DNA from: DATIJJ01 sp035478255
Lineage (GTDB): Bacteria > Pseudomonadota > Gammaproteobacteria > DSM-16500
Reading direction: 5' to 3'
DNA: 8,651 bases
Assembly: GCA_035478255.1 (NCBI GenBank)
Contig: DATIJV010000078.1
Location: forward strand, 1 to 8,651
The notes beneath the pieces were generated by a model, which ran no database searches, was not told the origin of the DNA, and saw only the letters and a program-made list of their open reading frames with translations. Made by a program: the position numbers and the translations under genes. Of this stretch, positions 1 to 5,370 are shown piece after piece. How positions within the stretch are numbered: the first letter of the stretch is position 1; every line of letters starts with the position of its first letter.

Positions 1-193
1 GACAACAAAATGGGGGGGCTGAGCTATTACTAAAAAAGTAACGAAAAATTTTTTGGTCTTTTTTACTGCTTATTACCTTACAGCCCGCGCCAATCGTGGG
101 CTGGAAAGGTGGCTAAATTCCTTAGCTTGATGCCTATGGGGAAAGGGGAAGGAGGTCAAAATAAAGAACCGCGTGACTGCACATACTTACCAC
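1..193. other. Gene-free flank with one compact hairpin
   Basis: No reading frame with a credible start and ribosome binding site was found on either strand. At 81-103 an inverted repeat (CAGCCC pairing with GGGCTG, extended inward to nine pairs with one G-T, five-base loop) could form a tight hairpin. No T-run follows on either strand, so it is more like a REP-type palindrome than a terminator. A purine-rich stretch lies at 137-154. The segment is directly downstream of the toxin gene and could hold the decayed end of a mobile element, but nothing identifies one. Confidence 0.4.
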
Positions 194-439
194 TCATATT
201 TGTTTCACAAGCAACAACAAAATTTCCTGTTCTTCAATTTTATAAATCAATCGCAAATGATTAATTGACTCACAATACAAACCCGTCATCCCTTCGATTT
301 TATTGGCTCCCGGCGGACGTGGATTAATTGCCAACGCTTCTACTAATTTAAAAAATAATTTCCGATGTTTGATCGATAAATTTTTAATTTGCTGCGCGGC
401 TTCAGGCGCAATTTTAATGAAATACGGAGTAATTGCCAC
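194..439 (-). CDS. RelE/ParE-superfamily toxin of a type II toxin-antitoxin pair
   Basis: The gene encodes an 81-residue protein resembling RelE/ParE-fold toxins, which either cleave mRNA on the ribosome or inhibit gyrase; which of these applies here cannot be told. The family pattern is visible: an early beta strand (YFIKIAPEAAQQI), a helical stretch, the NPRPPGANKIEGMTGLY segment around residues 39-55, and the strand pair LRLIYKIEEQEILLLL near the end. The start is GTG at 437-439, only two bases after the antitoxin stop, so translational coupling is likely. The protein stops at VKQI. Many relatives continue with a GHR..VY-type tail, and the usual Y-R-I-R segment is YCESINHLR here. The toxin may therefore be a diverged or weakened copy. 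Family assignment is fairly secure; activity is not. Confidence 0.75.
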   Translation of the reverse strand: MAITPYFIKIAPEAAQQIKNLSIKHRKLFFKLVEALAINPRPPGANKIEGMTGLYCESINHLRLIYKIEEQEILLLLVKQI

Positions 440-441
440 AA

Positions 442-696
442 TTAGCTGCCTAAGTCTTCTTTGAGTTGTTCGAGTGTTATCGTGCCGATATTGCGCGCTT
501 CCTTCAGCGCATCGATTGCTTCACGCAAATCCTGTTTATTTTGCGATTCTAATAAAAGGTTTAATTCTTCGATTGGAATGATGGCAGCAATTTCCTTGCC
601 GCGCCGGGTTAAAATAATTTGTTCTTTGTTGTGTGCAACACGATTCACCAATTCAATGAATTGCTCTTTTGCATCAATAGTATTAAATGTTGTCAT
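442..696 (-). CDS. Phd/YefM-family antitoxin
   Basis: The gene encodes an 84-residue antitoxin that should bind and neutralise the toxin encoded just downstream and repress its own operon through its N-terminal domain. The Phd/YefM signature is clear: an N-terminal T-I-D-A-K-E-Q-F stretch, then I-I-L-T-R-R-G-K-E-I-A-A-I-I-P-I-E-E-L around residues 27-45. The C-terminal half is charged and helical (LREAIDALKEARNIGTITLEQLKEDL), the part that usually wraps the toxin. Start ATG at 694-696, with a weak GGAA about seven bases upstream. Antitoxin-first order with a two-base gap to the toxin is typical. It lies 62 bases behind the aldolase stop on the same strand, so some read-through is possible. 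Confidence 0.85.
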   Translation of the reverse strand: MTTFNTIDAKEQFIELVNRVAHNKEQIILTRRGKEIAAIIPIEELNLLLESQNKQDLREAIDALKEARNIGTITLEQLKEDLGS

Positions 697-720
697 GATT
701 AAATTCCATTTGTGAATGTT

Positions 721-747
721 TTTCCCGCCGCACTCCCGCGGCGGAAA
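721..747. repeat. GC-rich hairpin between the aldolase gene and the antitoxin
   Basis: CCGCCGC at 725-731 pairs perfectly with GCGGCGG at 738-744 around a six-base loop, flanked by TTT and AAA that nearly extend the stem. It lies 12 bases after the aldolase stop and upstream of the antitoxin start. On the minus strand the hairpin is followed by GGGAAAAAC, not a T-run, so it is not a classic intrinsic terminator. It may attenuate read-through, protect the aldolase mRNA 3' end, or act as an operator for the antitoxin. Confidence 0.5.
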
Positions 748-758
748 CGTATAAACAC

Positions 759-1784
759 TTAAGCAATAGAAGTTTCTTTTTCCATTGCAGCAGAATATTT
801 ACCGACTGCCGCGAGACTATTTAATTTCGCGCGTTGATAAAATGCTTTTTGTGCAGCAGGAATATTTTTATTGTCGCCATGCCAGATTTTCATGGCATCA
901 TCCTGCAATGCCCTTGCATAAGAATAACTGACATTCCAGGGAAGATACGCAGACGTCGTATTCATTGCATTTAAGTGAGCTGTTGCGTCTTCTGAAGATT
1001 GTCCGCCAGACAGAAAATTAATCGTTGGAACAGCAGCAGGAACATGACGGCGTAATACAGCAAGAGTTGCTTTAGCCACTTGTTCGACTGTTGACTTTGC
1101 CGCGCATTTTTTTCCGTTAATGACCATGCTGGGTTTTAGCACCATGTATTCCAGTTTCACTTTATGGCGATAAAGTGCCTTAAACACTGCGTGTAAAACG
1201 GGTTCTGTCACTTCAAGACAGCGTTCAATCGTGTGATCACCGTCAATCAATACTTCGGGTTCAACGATCGGAACAATACCATTCGCCTGACAAAGCGCCG
1301 CGTAACGCGCAAGACATTCTGCATTTGCTTTAATAGCCAGTTGGCTGGGCGTGTGGGCAGAAATTTGATAAACCGCACGCCATTTTGCAAAACACGCGCC
1401 TTTCTTTTTGTATTCAACTAAACGTTCGGCCAAACCATCCAACCCTTGCGTGATTTGTTCTTCGGACGTGTTAGGAAGAATGACCAAGCCTTTATCGACT
1501 TTAATGCCGGGCAAAATTCCCAGTTTCATCAATTTTTCTGGAAAAGGTGTGCCATCCAGCGTGTTTTGATTTAAGGTTTCTTCAAATAAAATGACGCCTG
1601 CAATAAATTCGTTGATGCCGGGTGTCGTGATTAACATATCACGATAAGTACGGCGTGTTTCTTCAGTCGATTCAACGCCGACAGCCGCAAAACGTTTGCC
1701 AATGGTGCCAGAGCTTTCATCAGCAGCCAGAATGCCCTTTCCACGCGCTGCCAGTTTATTGATGGTTTGTTCTAAGTCAGTCAT
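759..1784 (-). CDS. fba: Class I fructose-bisphosphate aldolase
   Basis: This is a cytoplasmic Schiff-base aldolase that interconverts fructose 1,6-bisphosphate with dihydroxyacetone phosphate and glyceraldehyde 3-phosphate in glycolysis and gluconeogenesis. The 341-residue protein aligns end to end with the animal/plant aldolase type. It shows ILAADES at 18-24 (Asp22), FAKWR at 132-136 (Lys134), VEPEV at 174-178 (Glu175, Glu177), the Schiff-base lysine in LKPSMV (Lys217), FLSGGQS at 257-263 and SYARALQ at 288-294 (Arg291). By comparison with rabbit aldolase all the main active-site residues are present. The ATG at 1784 is chosen because AAGGA lies about eight bases upstream and the protein then begins at the family N-terminus; a longer TTG-start frame adds 22 unlikely residues. 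It has its own candidate promoter and a terminator insulating it from proS, so it is probably monocistronic. Confidence 0.96.
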   Translation of the reverse strand: MTDLEQTINKLAARGKGILAADESSGTIGKRFAAVGVESTEETRRTYRDMLITTPGINEFIAGVILFEETLNQNTLDGTPFPEKLMKLGILPGIKVDKGLVILPNTSEEQITQGLDGLAERLVEYKKKGACFAKWRAVYQISAHTPSQLAIKANAECLARYAALCQANGIVPIVEPEVLIDGDHTIERCLEVTEPVLHAVFKALYRHKVKLEYMVLKPSMVINGKKCAAKSTVEQVAKATLAVLRRHVPAAVPTINFLSGGQSSEDATAHLNAMNTTSAYLPWNVSYSYARALQDDAMKIWHGDNKNIPAAQKAFYQRAKLNSLAAVGKYSAAMEKETSIA

Positions 1785-1822
1785 TCTAAGCGTCCTTCCA
1801 TTCATTAAATGCCGCACAGGGT

Positions 1823-1850
1823 AGCATAAATGGGTGTAACTATCGAACAA
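1823..1850 (-). promoter_or_regulatory. Candidate sigma-70 promoter for the aldolase gene
   Basis: On the minus strand TTGTTC (1845-1850) is followed 16 bases later by TATGCT (1823-1828). Transcription would start near 1816, giving a leader of about 30 bases with the AAGGA ribosome site. It begins right after the proS terminator, as expected for a separate unit. Both hexamers match consensus only partly. Confidence 0.35.
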
Positions 1851-1862
1851 TTTTTAAAAGAG

Positions 1863-1887
1863 AAAAAATCTCCTCCGAAGCAGGAGG
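1863..1887 (-). terminator. Intrinsic terminator downstream of proS
   Basis: Read on the minus strand, CCTCC (1883-1887) and GGAGG (1872-1876) form a five-pair stem around a six-base loop. A six-T run (1863-1868) follows within a few bases. It is about 130 bases past the proS stop and just before the aldolase promoter, so it most likely ends the proS transcript. The stem is short, hence moderate confidence. Confidence 0.6.
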
Positions 1888-1900
1888 CGAGTCCGGGATA

Positions 1901-1957
1901 AACTTTTGAAGTTGATTTTTAAAGCCGGAATGTGATACTACAAATGTAGTAAATCAA
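1901..1957. repeat. Nested inverted repeats in the proS 3' region
   Basis: Three complementary pairs lie close together. AACTT (1901-1905) matches AAGTT (1909-1913). TTGATTT (1912-1918) matches AAATCAA (1951-1957). TACTACA (1936-1942) matches TGTAGTA (1945-1951) across only two bases. The last is a near-palindrome that could be an operator as easily as a hairpin. Several pairs overlap, so they could be alternative folds of the proS 3' untranslated RNA. No function is shown. Confidence 0.4.
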
Positions 1958-1970
1958 TACTTTTGCAGGT

Positions 1971-2010
1971 GTAGGGTGGGCAAAGGCAGATCTATCGCCG
2001 TACCCACCAT
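1971..2010. repeat. GGTGGGC-type palindromic repeat, copy 1
   Basis: This is an imperfect palindrome about 40 bases long. GGTGGG (1975-1980) pairs with CCCACC (2003-2008), and GGC (1985-1987) pairs with GCC (1997-1999), around a loop containing AGATCT. It begins five bases after the proS stop. A diverged copy sits in the same place behind rlmJ at 5328-5368, sharing ACAAAGGC or GCAAAGGC on the left arm and GCCGT.CCCACC on the right. Such REP-like elements occur in intergenic DNA of many gammaproteobacteria and often act as mRNA 3'-end stabilisers. Confidence 0.65.
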
Positions 2011-2015
2011 AAAAT

Positions 2016-3506
2016 CTAATAAGACTTCGCAAAAATCACACGCTGTGCACTGTAGCCGCCTGAAAATATACATTTCCCAGGTTCTGCTTGGTCTACAAGC
2101 GGAATACACCGAATCGTCACATTCAAATCTTGCTTGATTTTAGCCTCAATCGCAGGATCGCCATTCCAGTGAGCTGATGCAAAACCTCCATCACTTTCCG
2201 TAAAAAATTCATAAAAATCCGCTTCGCACTCAATATTCTGTGTATTCTGTTTTTGAAAATCGCGCGCACGATTAAACAAATTTGTTTGGATTTCATCAAG
2301 CTGTAAAGTGATAGTCGCGAGAAATTGCTGCACGTCTAACGTTTGTTTTTCTTTATATTCTTTATCGCGGCGGCCTAAAAATACAGTATTCGCTTCACGT
2401 TCTTTATTGCCAATTTCAACTCGAATCGGCACGCCTTTTTTTACAGAGTTCCAGGCTTTTTCTCCGCCCGGTAAAGCACGCTGATCGATTTCGACCGATA
2501 AATTTCTCCCATGATATGAAATATGACGCAGCTCATCAGCGATTTTTTGGCAATGTTCCAAAATCTCTGCACGTTGTTCTTCTTTATGAATAACAGGCAA
2601 AATGACCACATGCACGGGCGCCAATTTCGGTGGAATAATCAAACCATTGTCGTCGCTATGTGTCATGATGAGACCGCCAATCAAACGTGTACTTGCGCCC
2701 CACGACGTGGTATAGGCAAATTCTTCGATGCCGGTTGCATTTAAAAATTTAATATTAAAAGCGCGCGCAAAATTCTGACCCAGATAATGCGAAGTTCCAG
2801 CTTGCAATGCTTTTTTGTCTTGCATCATTGCTTCGATACAATAAGTATTTACCGCGCCTGGGAAACGCTCGCTTGCAGATTTTTCACCTTTAATTACGGG
2901 CATTGCCATATAATCTTCAGCAAAACGCGTATAAACATCGAGCATTTTTAATGTTTCGCGGCGAGCGTCTTCTTCATCTGCATGCGCTGTGTGACCTTCC
3001 TGCCATAAAAATTCAGACGTGCGCAAAAACATGCGGGTACGCATTTCCCAGCGCATGACGTTTGCCCATTGATTAATGAGTAAAGGCAAGTCGCGATACG
3101 ATTGGATCCAGCGGGAAAAAGCTTCGCCGATAATGGTTTCAGAGGTGGGGCGAATAATGTAGGGATCTTCGAGCGGGCTTGCTGGAACTAATTTTCCTTC
3201 TTCATTTTTTGCGAGCCGTGTATGCGTGACAACCGCGCATTCTTTTGCAAAACCTTCGATATGTTCAGCTTCTTTTTCCAGAAAACTGACCGGAATTAAA
3301 AGCGGGAAATAAACATTTTTATGGCCCGTCGCTTTGAATTGATCGTCCAGAACGCGCTGAATATTTTCCCAAAGAGCGTATCCCCAGGGTTTGATAATCA
3401 TGCAGCCGCGCACAGGTGAAATTTCAGAAAGCTCAGCGGCTTTGATGACTTGCTGGTACCATTCAGGGTAGTCTTGTTCGCGCGTGGGGGTAATAGCTGT
3501 TTTCAT
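2016..3506 (-). CDS. proS: Prolyl-tRNA synthetase, short eukaryal/archaeal-type
   Basis: This class II synthetase attaches proline to tRNA-Pro in the cytoplasm. The 496-residue protein has the class II core: motif 1 around PVRGCMIIKPWGYALWENIQ (31-50), RPTSET at 119-124, motif 2 from RWEMRTRMFLRTSEFLWQEGH (152-171), and motif 3 around ASTRLIGGLIMTHSDD (271-286). An anticodon-binding domain follows from about residue 297, and a C-terminal domain ends in the family's terminal tyrosine. Length and layout match the archaeal/eukaryal ProRS group, not the roughly 570-residue bacterial form, and the inserted editing domain between motifs 2 and 3 is absent. Most gammaproteobacteria carry the longer form. 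The ATG at 3506 is preferred because the product then begins MKTAITPTREQDYPEW, which fits the family. GGAG lies 12 bases upstream, slightly far; a GTG at 3524 has no ribosome site. It is transcribed alone. Confidence 0.95.
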   Translation of the reverse strand: MKTAITPTREQDYPEWYQQVIKAAELSEISPVRGCMIIKPWGYALWENIQRVLDDQFKATGHKNVYFPLLIPVSFLEKEAEHIEGFAKECAVVTHTRLAKNEEGKLVPASPLEDPYIIRPTSETIIGEAFSRWIQSYRDLPLLINQWANVMRWEMRTRMFLRTSEFLWQEGHTAHADEEDARRETLKMLDVYTRFAEDYMAMPVIKGEKSASERFPGAVNTYCIEAMMQDKKALQAGTSHYLGQNFARAFNIKFLNATGIEEFAYTTSWGASTRLIGGLIMTHSDDNGLIIPPKLAPVHVVILPVIHKEEQRAEILEHCQKIADELRHISYHGRNLSVEIDQRALPGGEKAWNSVKKGVPIRVEIGNKEREANTVFLGRRDKEYKEKQTLDVQQFLATITLQLDEIQTNLFNRARDFQKQNTQNIECEADFYEFFTESDGGFASAHWNGDPAIEAKIKQDLNVTIRCIPLVDQAEPGKCIFSGGYSAQRVIFAKSY

Positions 3507-3646
3507 GAGTTTGTGAAGCTCCACTAAATTGTATTGATAAAATTATGCTTGAATTCAAAAGTTTTTTGTTTAAGAATAAGGCGTGACGTGAAGATGCTGA
3601 AACATCTCCACGCCACTAACCACATCAACCTGAACTGGAGATCGAC
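3507..3646. promoter_or_regulatory. Divergent promoter region between proS and the small helical gene
   Basis: This AT-rich intergenic stretch must drive proS leftward and the small gene rightward. Minus-strand -10-like hexamers are CATAAT (complement of 3542-3547) and TACAAT (complement of 3528-3533), neither with a good -35 at ideal spacing. Plus-strand candidates such as TTGAAT near 3549 with AAGAAT 17 bases later are equally weak. The exact promoters cannot be fixed by eye. Confidence 0.3.
3580..3614 (+). promoter_or_regulatory. Stem-loop in the leader of the small helical gene
   Basis: GGCGTG (3580-3585) pairs with CACGCC (3609-3614), enclosing a second stem AGATG (3592-3596) with CATCT (3603-3607). 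An alternative fold continues the inner stem into CGTG/CACG with one mismatch. The structure ends 32 bases before the small gene's start and is not followed by a T-run, so it is not a terminator. It may be a leader structure or an operator. Confidence 0.35.
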
Positions 3647-3898
3647 ATGGCTACGCATAGCGTAAATGAACTGACGTCTTTAATAAACACTCAAATTGAT
3701 TCTCATGAAAAAATACATGAAATCCTGTTCAAAGCCAGGGCTCTTGCTTACATAGCTTTGGACATGGATTTTCGGAATTATGAGCAATCTATCACCAACC
3801 AGTATTTAATCACACTGTACGATATCATTATTGAATCCATGCGGCTGCACGAGTCCGCGCTGGATAATTTAATAAAATATATCCATGTAGAAGATTAA
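3647..3898 (+). CDS. Small helical protein of unknown function
   Basis: I do not recognise this 83-residue protein. It starts at an ATG with GGAG six bases upstream, a good ribosome site, so it is probably translated. It has no signal peptide or long hydrophobic segment. It should be cytoplasmic and mostly alpha-helical, with alternating hydrophobic and charged residues (for example ELTSLINTQIDSHEKIHEIL and ITLYDIIIESMRLHESALDNLI). Two or three helices forming a bundle or dimer are plausible. It lies 69 bases upstream of the Rpn nuclease gene on the same strand with no terminator between them, so the two are probably co-transcribed. It could be a regulator or partner of the nuclease, or an unrelated passenger; the sequence does not decide. 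Confidence 0.7.
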   Translation: MATHSVNELTSLINTQIDSHEKIHEILFKARALAYIALDMDFRNYEQSITNQYLITLYDIIIESMRLHESALDNLIKYIHVED

Positions 3899-3967
3899 AT
3901 GCTGTTGTCATTTTAAAGCATGCCTGTCTCTATGGGCGGGCATCAATACGATATTAATAAGGAAACT

Positions 3968-4876
3968 ATGAACGATTCTGACACCGCGTGGAAGGAAATA
4001 CTGGATGCATATTTTAAAGACTGTCTCGATTATTGTCTGCCGGAATTAAGTGCTTTAATCAATTGGGAGAAAGGCTTTGTTTCGCTGGATAAAGAGTTTC
4101 AGGCCATTAGCAAAGGCACTGACAGCGGCAAACGCATACTGGATAAATTATTTAAAGTTTTTCTTAAAAGTGGACGAGAGCAATGGGTTTTGATTCATAT
4201 TGAAATCCAGGGAACGCCTGACGAAGAATTTGCGAAGCGCATGTTTATATATGGTTATCGAATTTATGATAAATATCAGCAGCCGGTTGTGAGTTGCGCC
4301 ATTTTAACGGATGAAAATAAAAAATGGCGACCGCATCGTTTTGAAGTAGGGTTGGCGGGCTCATATTTGCGTTCTGAGTTTTTGCCAATCAAGATGATTG
4401 ATTATCAAAACAGACAGGATGAGCTGGATGCTTCAATGAATCCTTTTGCCAGCGTTATTCTGGTACAATTAGCTGCGTTGAAAGCGAGGGTTAAACCGCA
4501 TGAGCAGAGAAAGCAGGTTAAATTTGCTTTGACACGAAGACTATATGAAAAAGGATTTAACAAAAAAGAGATAAATAATATTTATAAATTTATCGACTGG
4601 TTGATTGGTTTGCCAAGTCCGTTTGAGATAGAATATCTGGAAGAGGTTTGTGAATTAGAGGAGGCAAAAAAAATGGCATATATTACTAGCGCAGAAAGAA
4701 TTGGTATTGAAAAAGGCAGAAAAGAAAGCGCAGAGGAAGGTAAGCTTGAAGTGGCTAAACTCTTATTAAGAGAAGGGTGCGAAGTTGCCCTTGTAGAAAA
4801 AACCACAGGAATATCATTAGATCAAATTAAAGCGTTACAACAGAAATTAAAAAAGACTGAGCGTTTGTTTGAGTAA
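3968..4876 (+). CDS. Rpn-family PD-(D/E)XK nuclease / putative transposase
   Basis: The 302-residue protein resembles the Rpn (recombination-promoting nuclease, YhgA-like) group. These are DNA endonucleases studied in E. coli for RecA-independent recombination and, more recently, phage defence. The N-terminal half carries the nuclease fold: LDKEFQAI at 40-47, the acidic residue in KRILDKLFKV (Asp59), and the core strand WVLIHIEIQG (73-82) with Glu79-x-Gln81 standing for the (D/E)xK element. RMFIYGYRIYDKY (91-103) and RRLYEKGFNKKEI (190-202) are further family blocks. The C-terminal part, YITSAERIGIEKGRKESAEEGK onward, is charged and helical and ends with a GISLDQIKAL segment. The ATG at 3968 is chosen because AAGGA lies four bases upstream and the product then begins NDSDTAWKEILDAYF, as in relatives; an ATG at 3920 lacks a good site. 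An internal ATG at 4673 has a perfect ribosome site and may encode a separate small protein. Confidence 0.88.
   Translation: MNDSDTAWKEILDAYFKDCLDYCLPELSALINWEKGFVSLDKEFQAISKGTDSGKRILDKLFKVFLKSGREQWVLIHIEIQGTPDEEFAKRMFIYGYRIYDKYQQPVVSCAILTDENKKWRPHRFEVGLAGSYLRSEFLPIKMIDYQNRQDELDASMNPFASVILVQLAALKARVKPHEQRKQVKFALTRRLYEKGFNKKEINNIYKFIDWLIGLPSPFEIEYLEEVCELEEAKKMAYITSAERIGIEKGRKESAEEGKLEVAKLLLREGCEVALVEKTTGISLDQIKALQQKLKKTERLFE
4673..4876 (+). CDS. Possible intragenic small protein (RpnS-like), same frame as the Rpn gene
   Basis: Inside the Rpn gene, AGGAGG at 4659-4664 lies exactly eight bases before an in-frame ATG, with an A-rich spacer that should be unstructured. It is a far stronger ribosome site than the one at the full-length start. 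Initiation here would give a 67-residue protein equal to the C-terminal domain of the nuclease (residues 236-302), charged, helical and without catalytic residues. E. coli rpn genes are reported to make such in-frame C-terminal proteins (RpnS) that restrain the toxic full-length nuclease. The same role here is an inference from position and signal. A caution: the AGGAGG is formed by two GAG glutamate codons, so it could be a by-product of the protein sequence. Confidence 0.45.
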   Translation: MAYITSAERIGIEKGRKESAEEGKLEVAKLLLREGCEVALVEKTTGISLDQIKALQQKLKKTERLFE

Positions 4877-4936
4877 TTTTAGAATTTGCATCTTGAGGTA
4901 TATTAACACAACCCGCCATTTACTGGCATTAATAAG

Positions 4937-4952
4937 GGAACGTGCACGTTCC
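4937..4952. repeat. 16-bp perfect palindrome downstream of the Rpn gene
   Basis: GGAACGTGCACGTTCC is perfectly self-complementary and lies between the convergent Rpn and osmB-like genes, about 60 bases after the Rpn stop. With no spacer it would make only a small hairpin in RNA and no T-run follows, so it does not look like a terminator. It could be a binding site for a dimeric protein or part of a decayed mobile-element end. Confidence 0.45.
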
Positions 4953-4957
4953 TAAGT

Positions 4958-4988
4958 AAAAAAAGAAGCCAGCGGCATTATGCCGCTG
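4958..4988 (-). terminator. Intrinsic terminator of the osmB-like gene
   Basis: On the minus strand, CAGCGGCA (complement of 4981-4988) pairs with TGCCGCTG (complement of 4970-4977) in an eight-pair GC-rich stem with a three-base loop. A run of seven Ts (complement of 4958-4964) follows a few bases later. It begins about 25 bases after the osmB-like stop. On the plus strand the stem is followed by As, so it should not stop Rpn transcription. Confidence 0.85.
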
Positions 4989-5013
4989 AAAAAAAATAAC
5001 TGAATAACTGAAA

Positions 5014-5220
5014 TTACTTGGCTAGTTGATTGCCAACAATTGCGCCACCGACTGCGCCGATACCAGTCCCAACCGCGCTGCCACCTGTGACTAAATTACC
5101 TGCAACACCGCCGACTACAGCGCCTGCTGCGGTGCCTGTGTCGCGTTTGTCCCAGGTGCAGCCAGTTATCAAGGTGGCAGCCAATACAGTTGCCCCTATG
5201 CTTGATACGATTTTATTCAT
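5014..5220 (-). CDS. osmB: OsmB-like glycine-zipper lipoprotein
   Basis: This 68-residue protein is a small lipoprotein. A short signal peptide (basic MNK, then a hydrophobic stretch) ends in the lipobox ITGC, placing the lipidated cysteine at residue 21. Thr22 follows it, not aspartate, which favours sorting to the outer membrane. The mature part begins CTWDKRDTGTAAG and then has a glycine zipper with repeated GxxxG spacing (Gly33, 37, 41, then 51, 55, 59, 63). It ends GNQLAK. Length and the S/D-KRD-x-x-TA-x-G start of the mature region match E. coli OsmB, an osmotically and stationary-phase induced lipoprotein of unclear biochemical role. AAGGGGG lies four bases before the ATG, a good ribosome site, and a strong terminator follows, so it is monocistronic. 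The symbol is by similarity; other glycine-zipper lipoproteins remain possible. Confidence 0.85.
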   Translation of the reverse strand: MNKIVSSIGATVLAATLITGCTWDKRDTGTAAGAVVGGVAGNLVTGGSAVGTGIGAVGGAIVGNQLAK

Positions 5221-5240
5221 AATGCCCCCTTACACTTTGA

Positions 5241-5269
5241 ATTTATTAACTTTTTAAATAAAGTGACAA
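5241..5269 (-). promoter_or_regulatory. Candidate promoter for the osmB-like gene
   Basis: On the minus strand TTGTCA (complement of 5264-5269) is followed by an AT-rich region with overlapping -10-like hexamers, ATAAAT at 17-base spacing or TAATAA at 15. Both lie about 20-30 bases before the ATG. The choice between them is uncertain. Confidence 0.3.
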
Positions 5270-5327
5270 AATCAGTGCTTTAACACTTACTTTCATATTG
5301 TATCAGATTTTTACAGGGTGAATTGAG

Positions 5328-5368
5328 TAGAAGGGCGGACAAAGGCGCTTTTCAGCCGTGCCCACCGC
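5328..5368. repeat. GGTGGGC-type palindromic repeat, copy 2
   Basis: This is a second, more degenerate copy of the element at 1971-2010. It begins GTAGAAGGGCGGACAAAGGC and has the right arm GCCGTGCCCACC at 5355-5366. Two mismatches interrupt the outer stem, while the right arm is close to copy 1. It starts two or three bases beyond the rlmJ stop, the same position relative to the gene as copy 1 behind proS. No other terminator for the murI-rlmJ transcript is visible, so it may shape that 3' end. Confidence 0.6.
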
Positions 5369-5370
5369 TT

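Noticed and set aside
20..129. Stop-free stretch reading ...FTAYYLTARANRGLERWLNSLA
   Set aside because: It looks faintly protein-like but has no ATG, GTG with ribosome site, or recognisable domain; too short to support as a gene remnant.
137..154. Purine-rich tract sharing GGGGAAAGGGG with the right arm of the decarboxylase palindrome (8500-8517)
   Set aside because: The shared 11 bases are low-complexity G/A sequence and no matching pyrimidine arm is nearby, so chance is the simpler explanation.
461..715. Open frame on the plus strand opposite the antitoxin
   Set aside because: It is the complement of a well-supported Phd/YefM gene, is rich in Ser/Cys/Arg without domain logic, and has no ribosome site.
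721..747. Intrinsic terminator for the aldolase gene
   Set aside because: The stem is strong but no T-run follows on the minus strand, so it is listed only as a hairpin.
2523..2744. Plus-strand open frame inside proS
   Set aside because: It lies wholly within a conserved synthetase gene in antisense and its product shows no family features.
4582..4806. Minus-strand open frame inside the Rpn gene
   Set aside because: It is serine-rich antisense of the charged helical region of the nuclease, with no supporting start signal or similarity.
5030..5257. Proline/alanine/threonine-rich open frame on the plus strand
   Set aside because: It is the antisense shadow of the glycine-zipper codons of the osmB-like gene; glycine codons read in reverse give proline and alanine.
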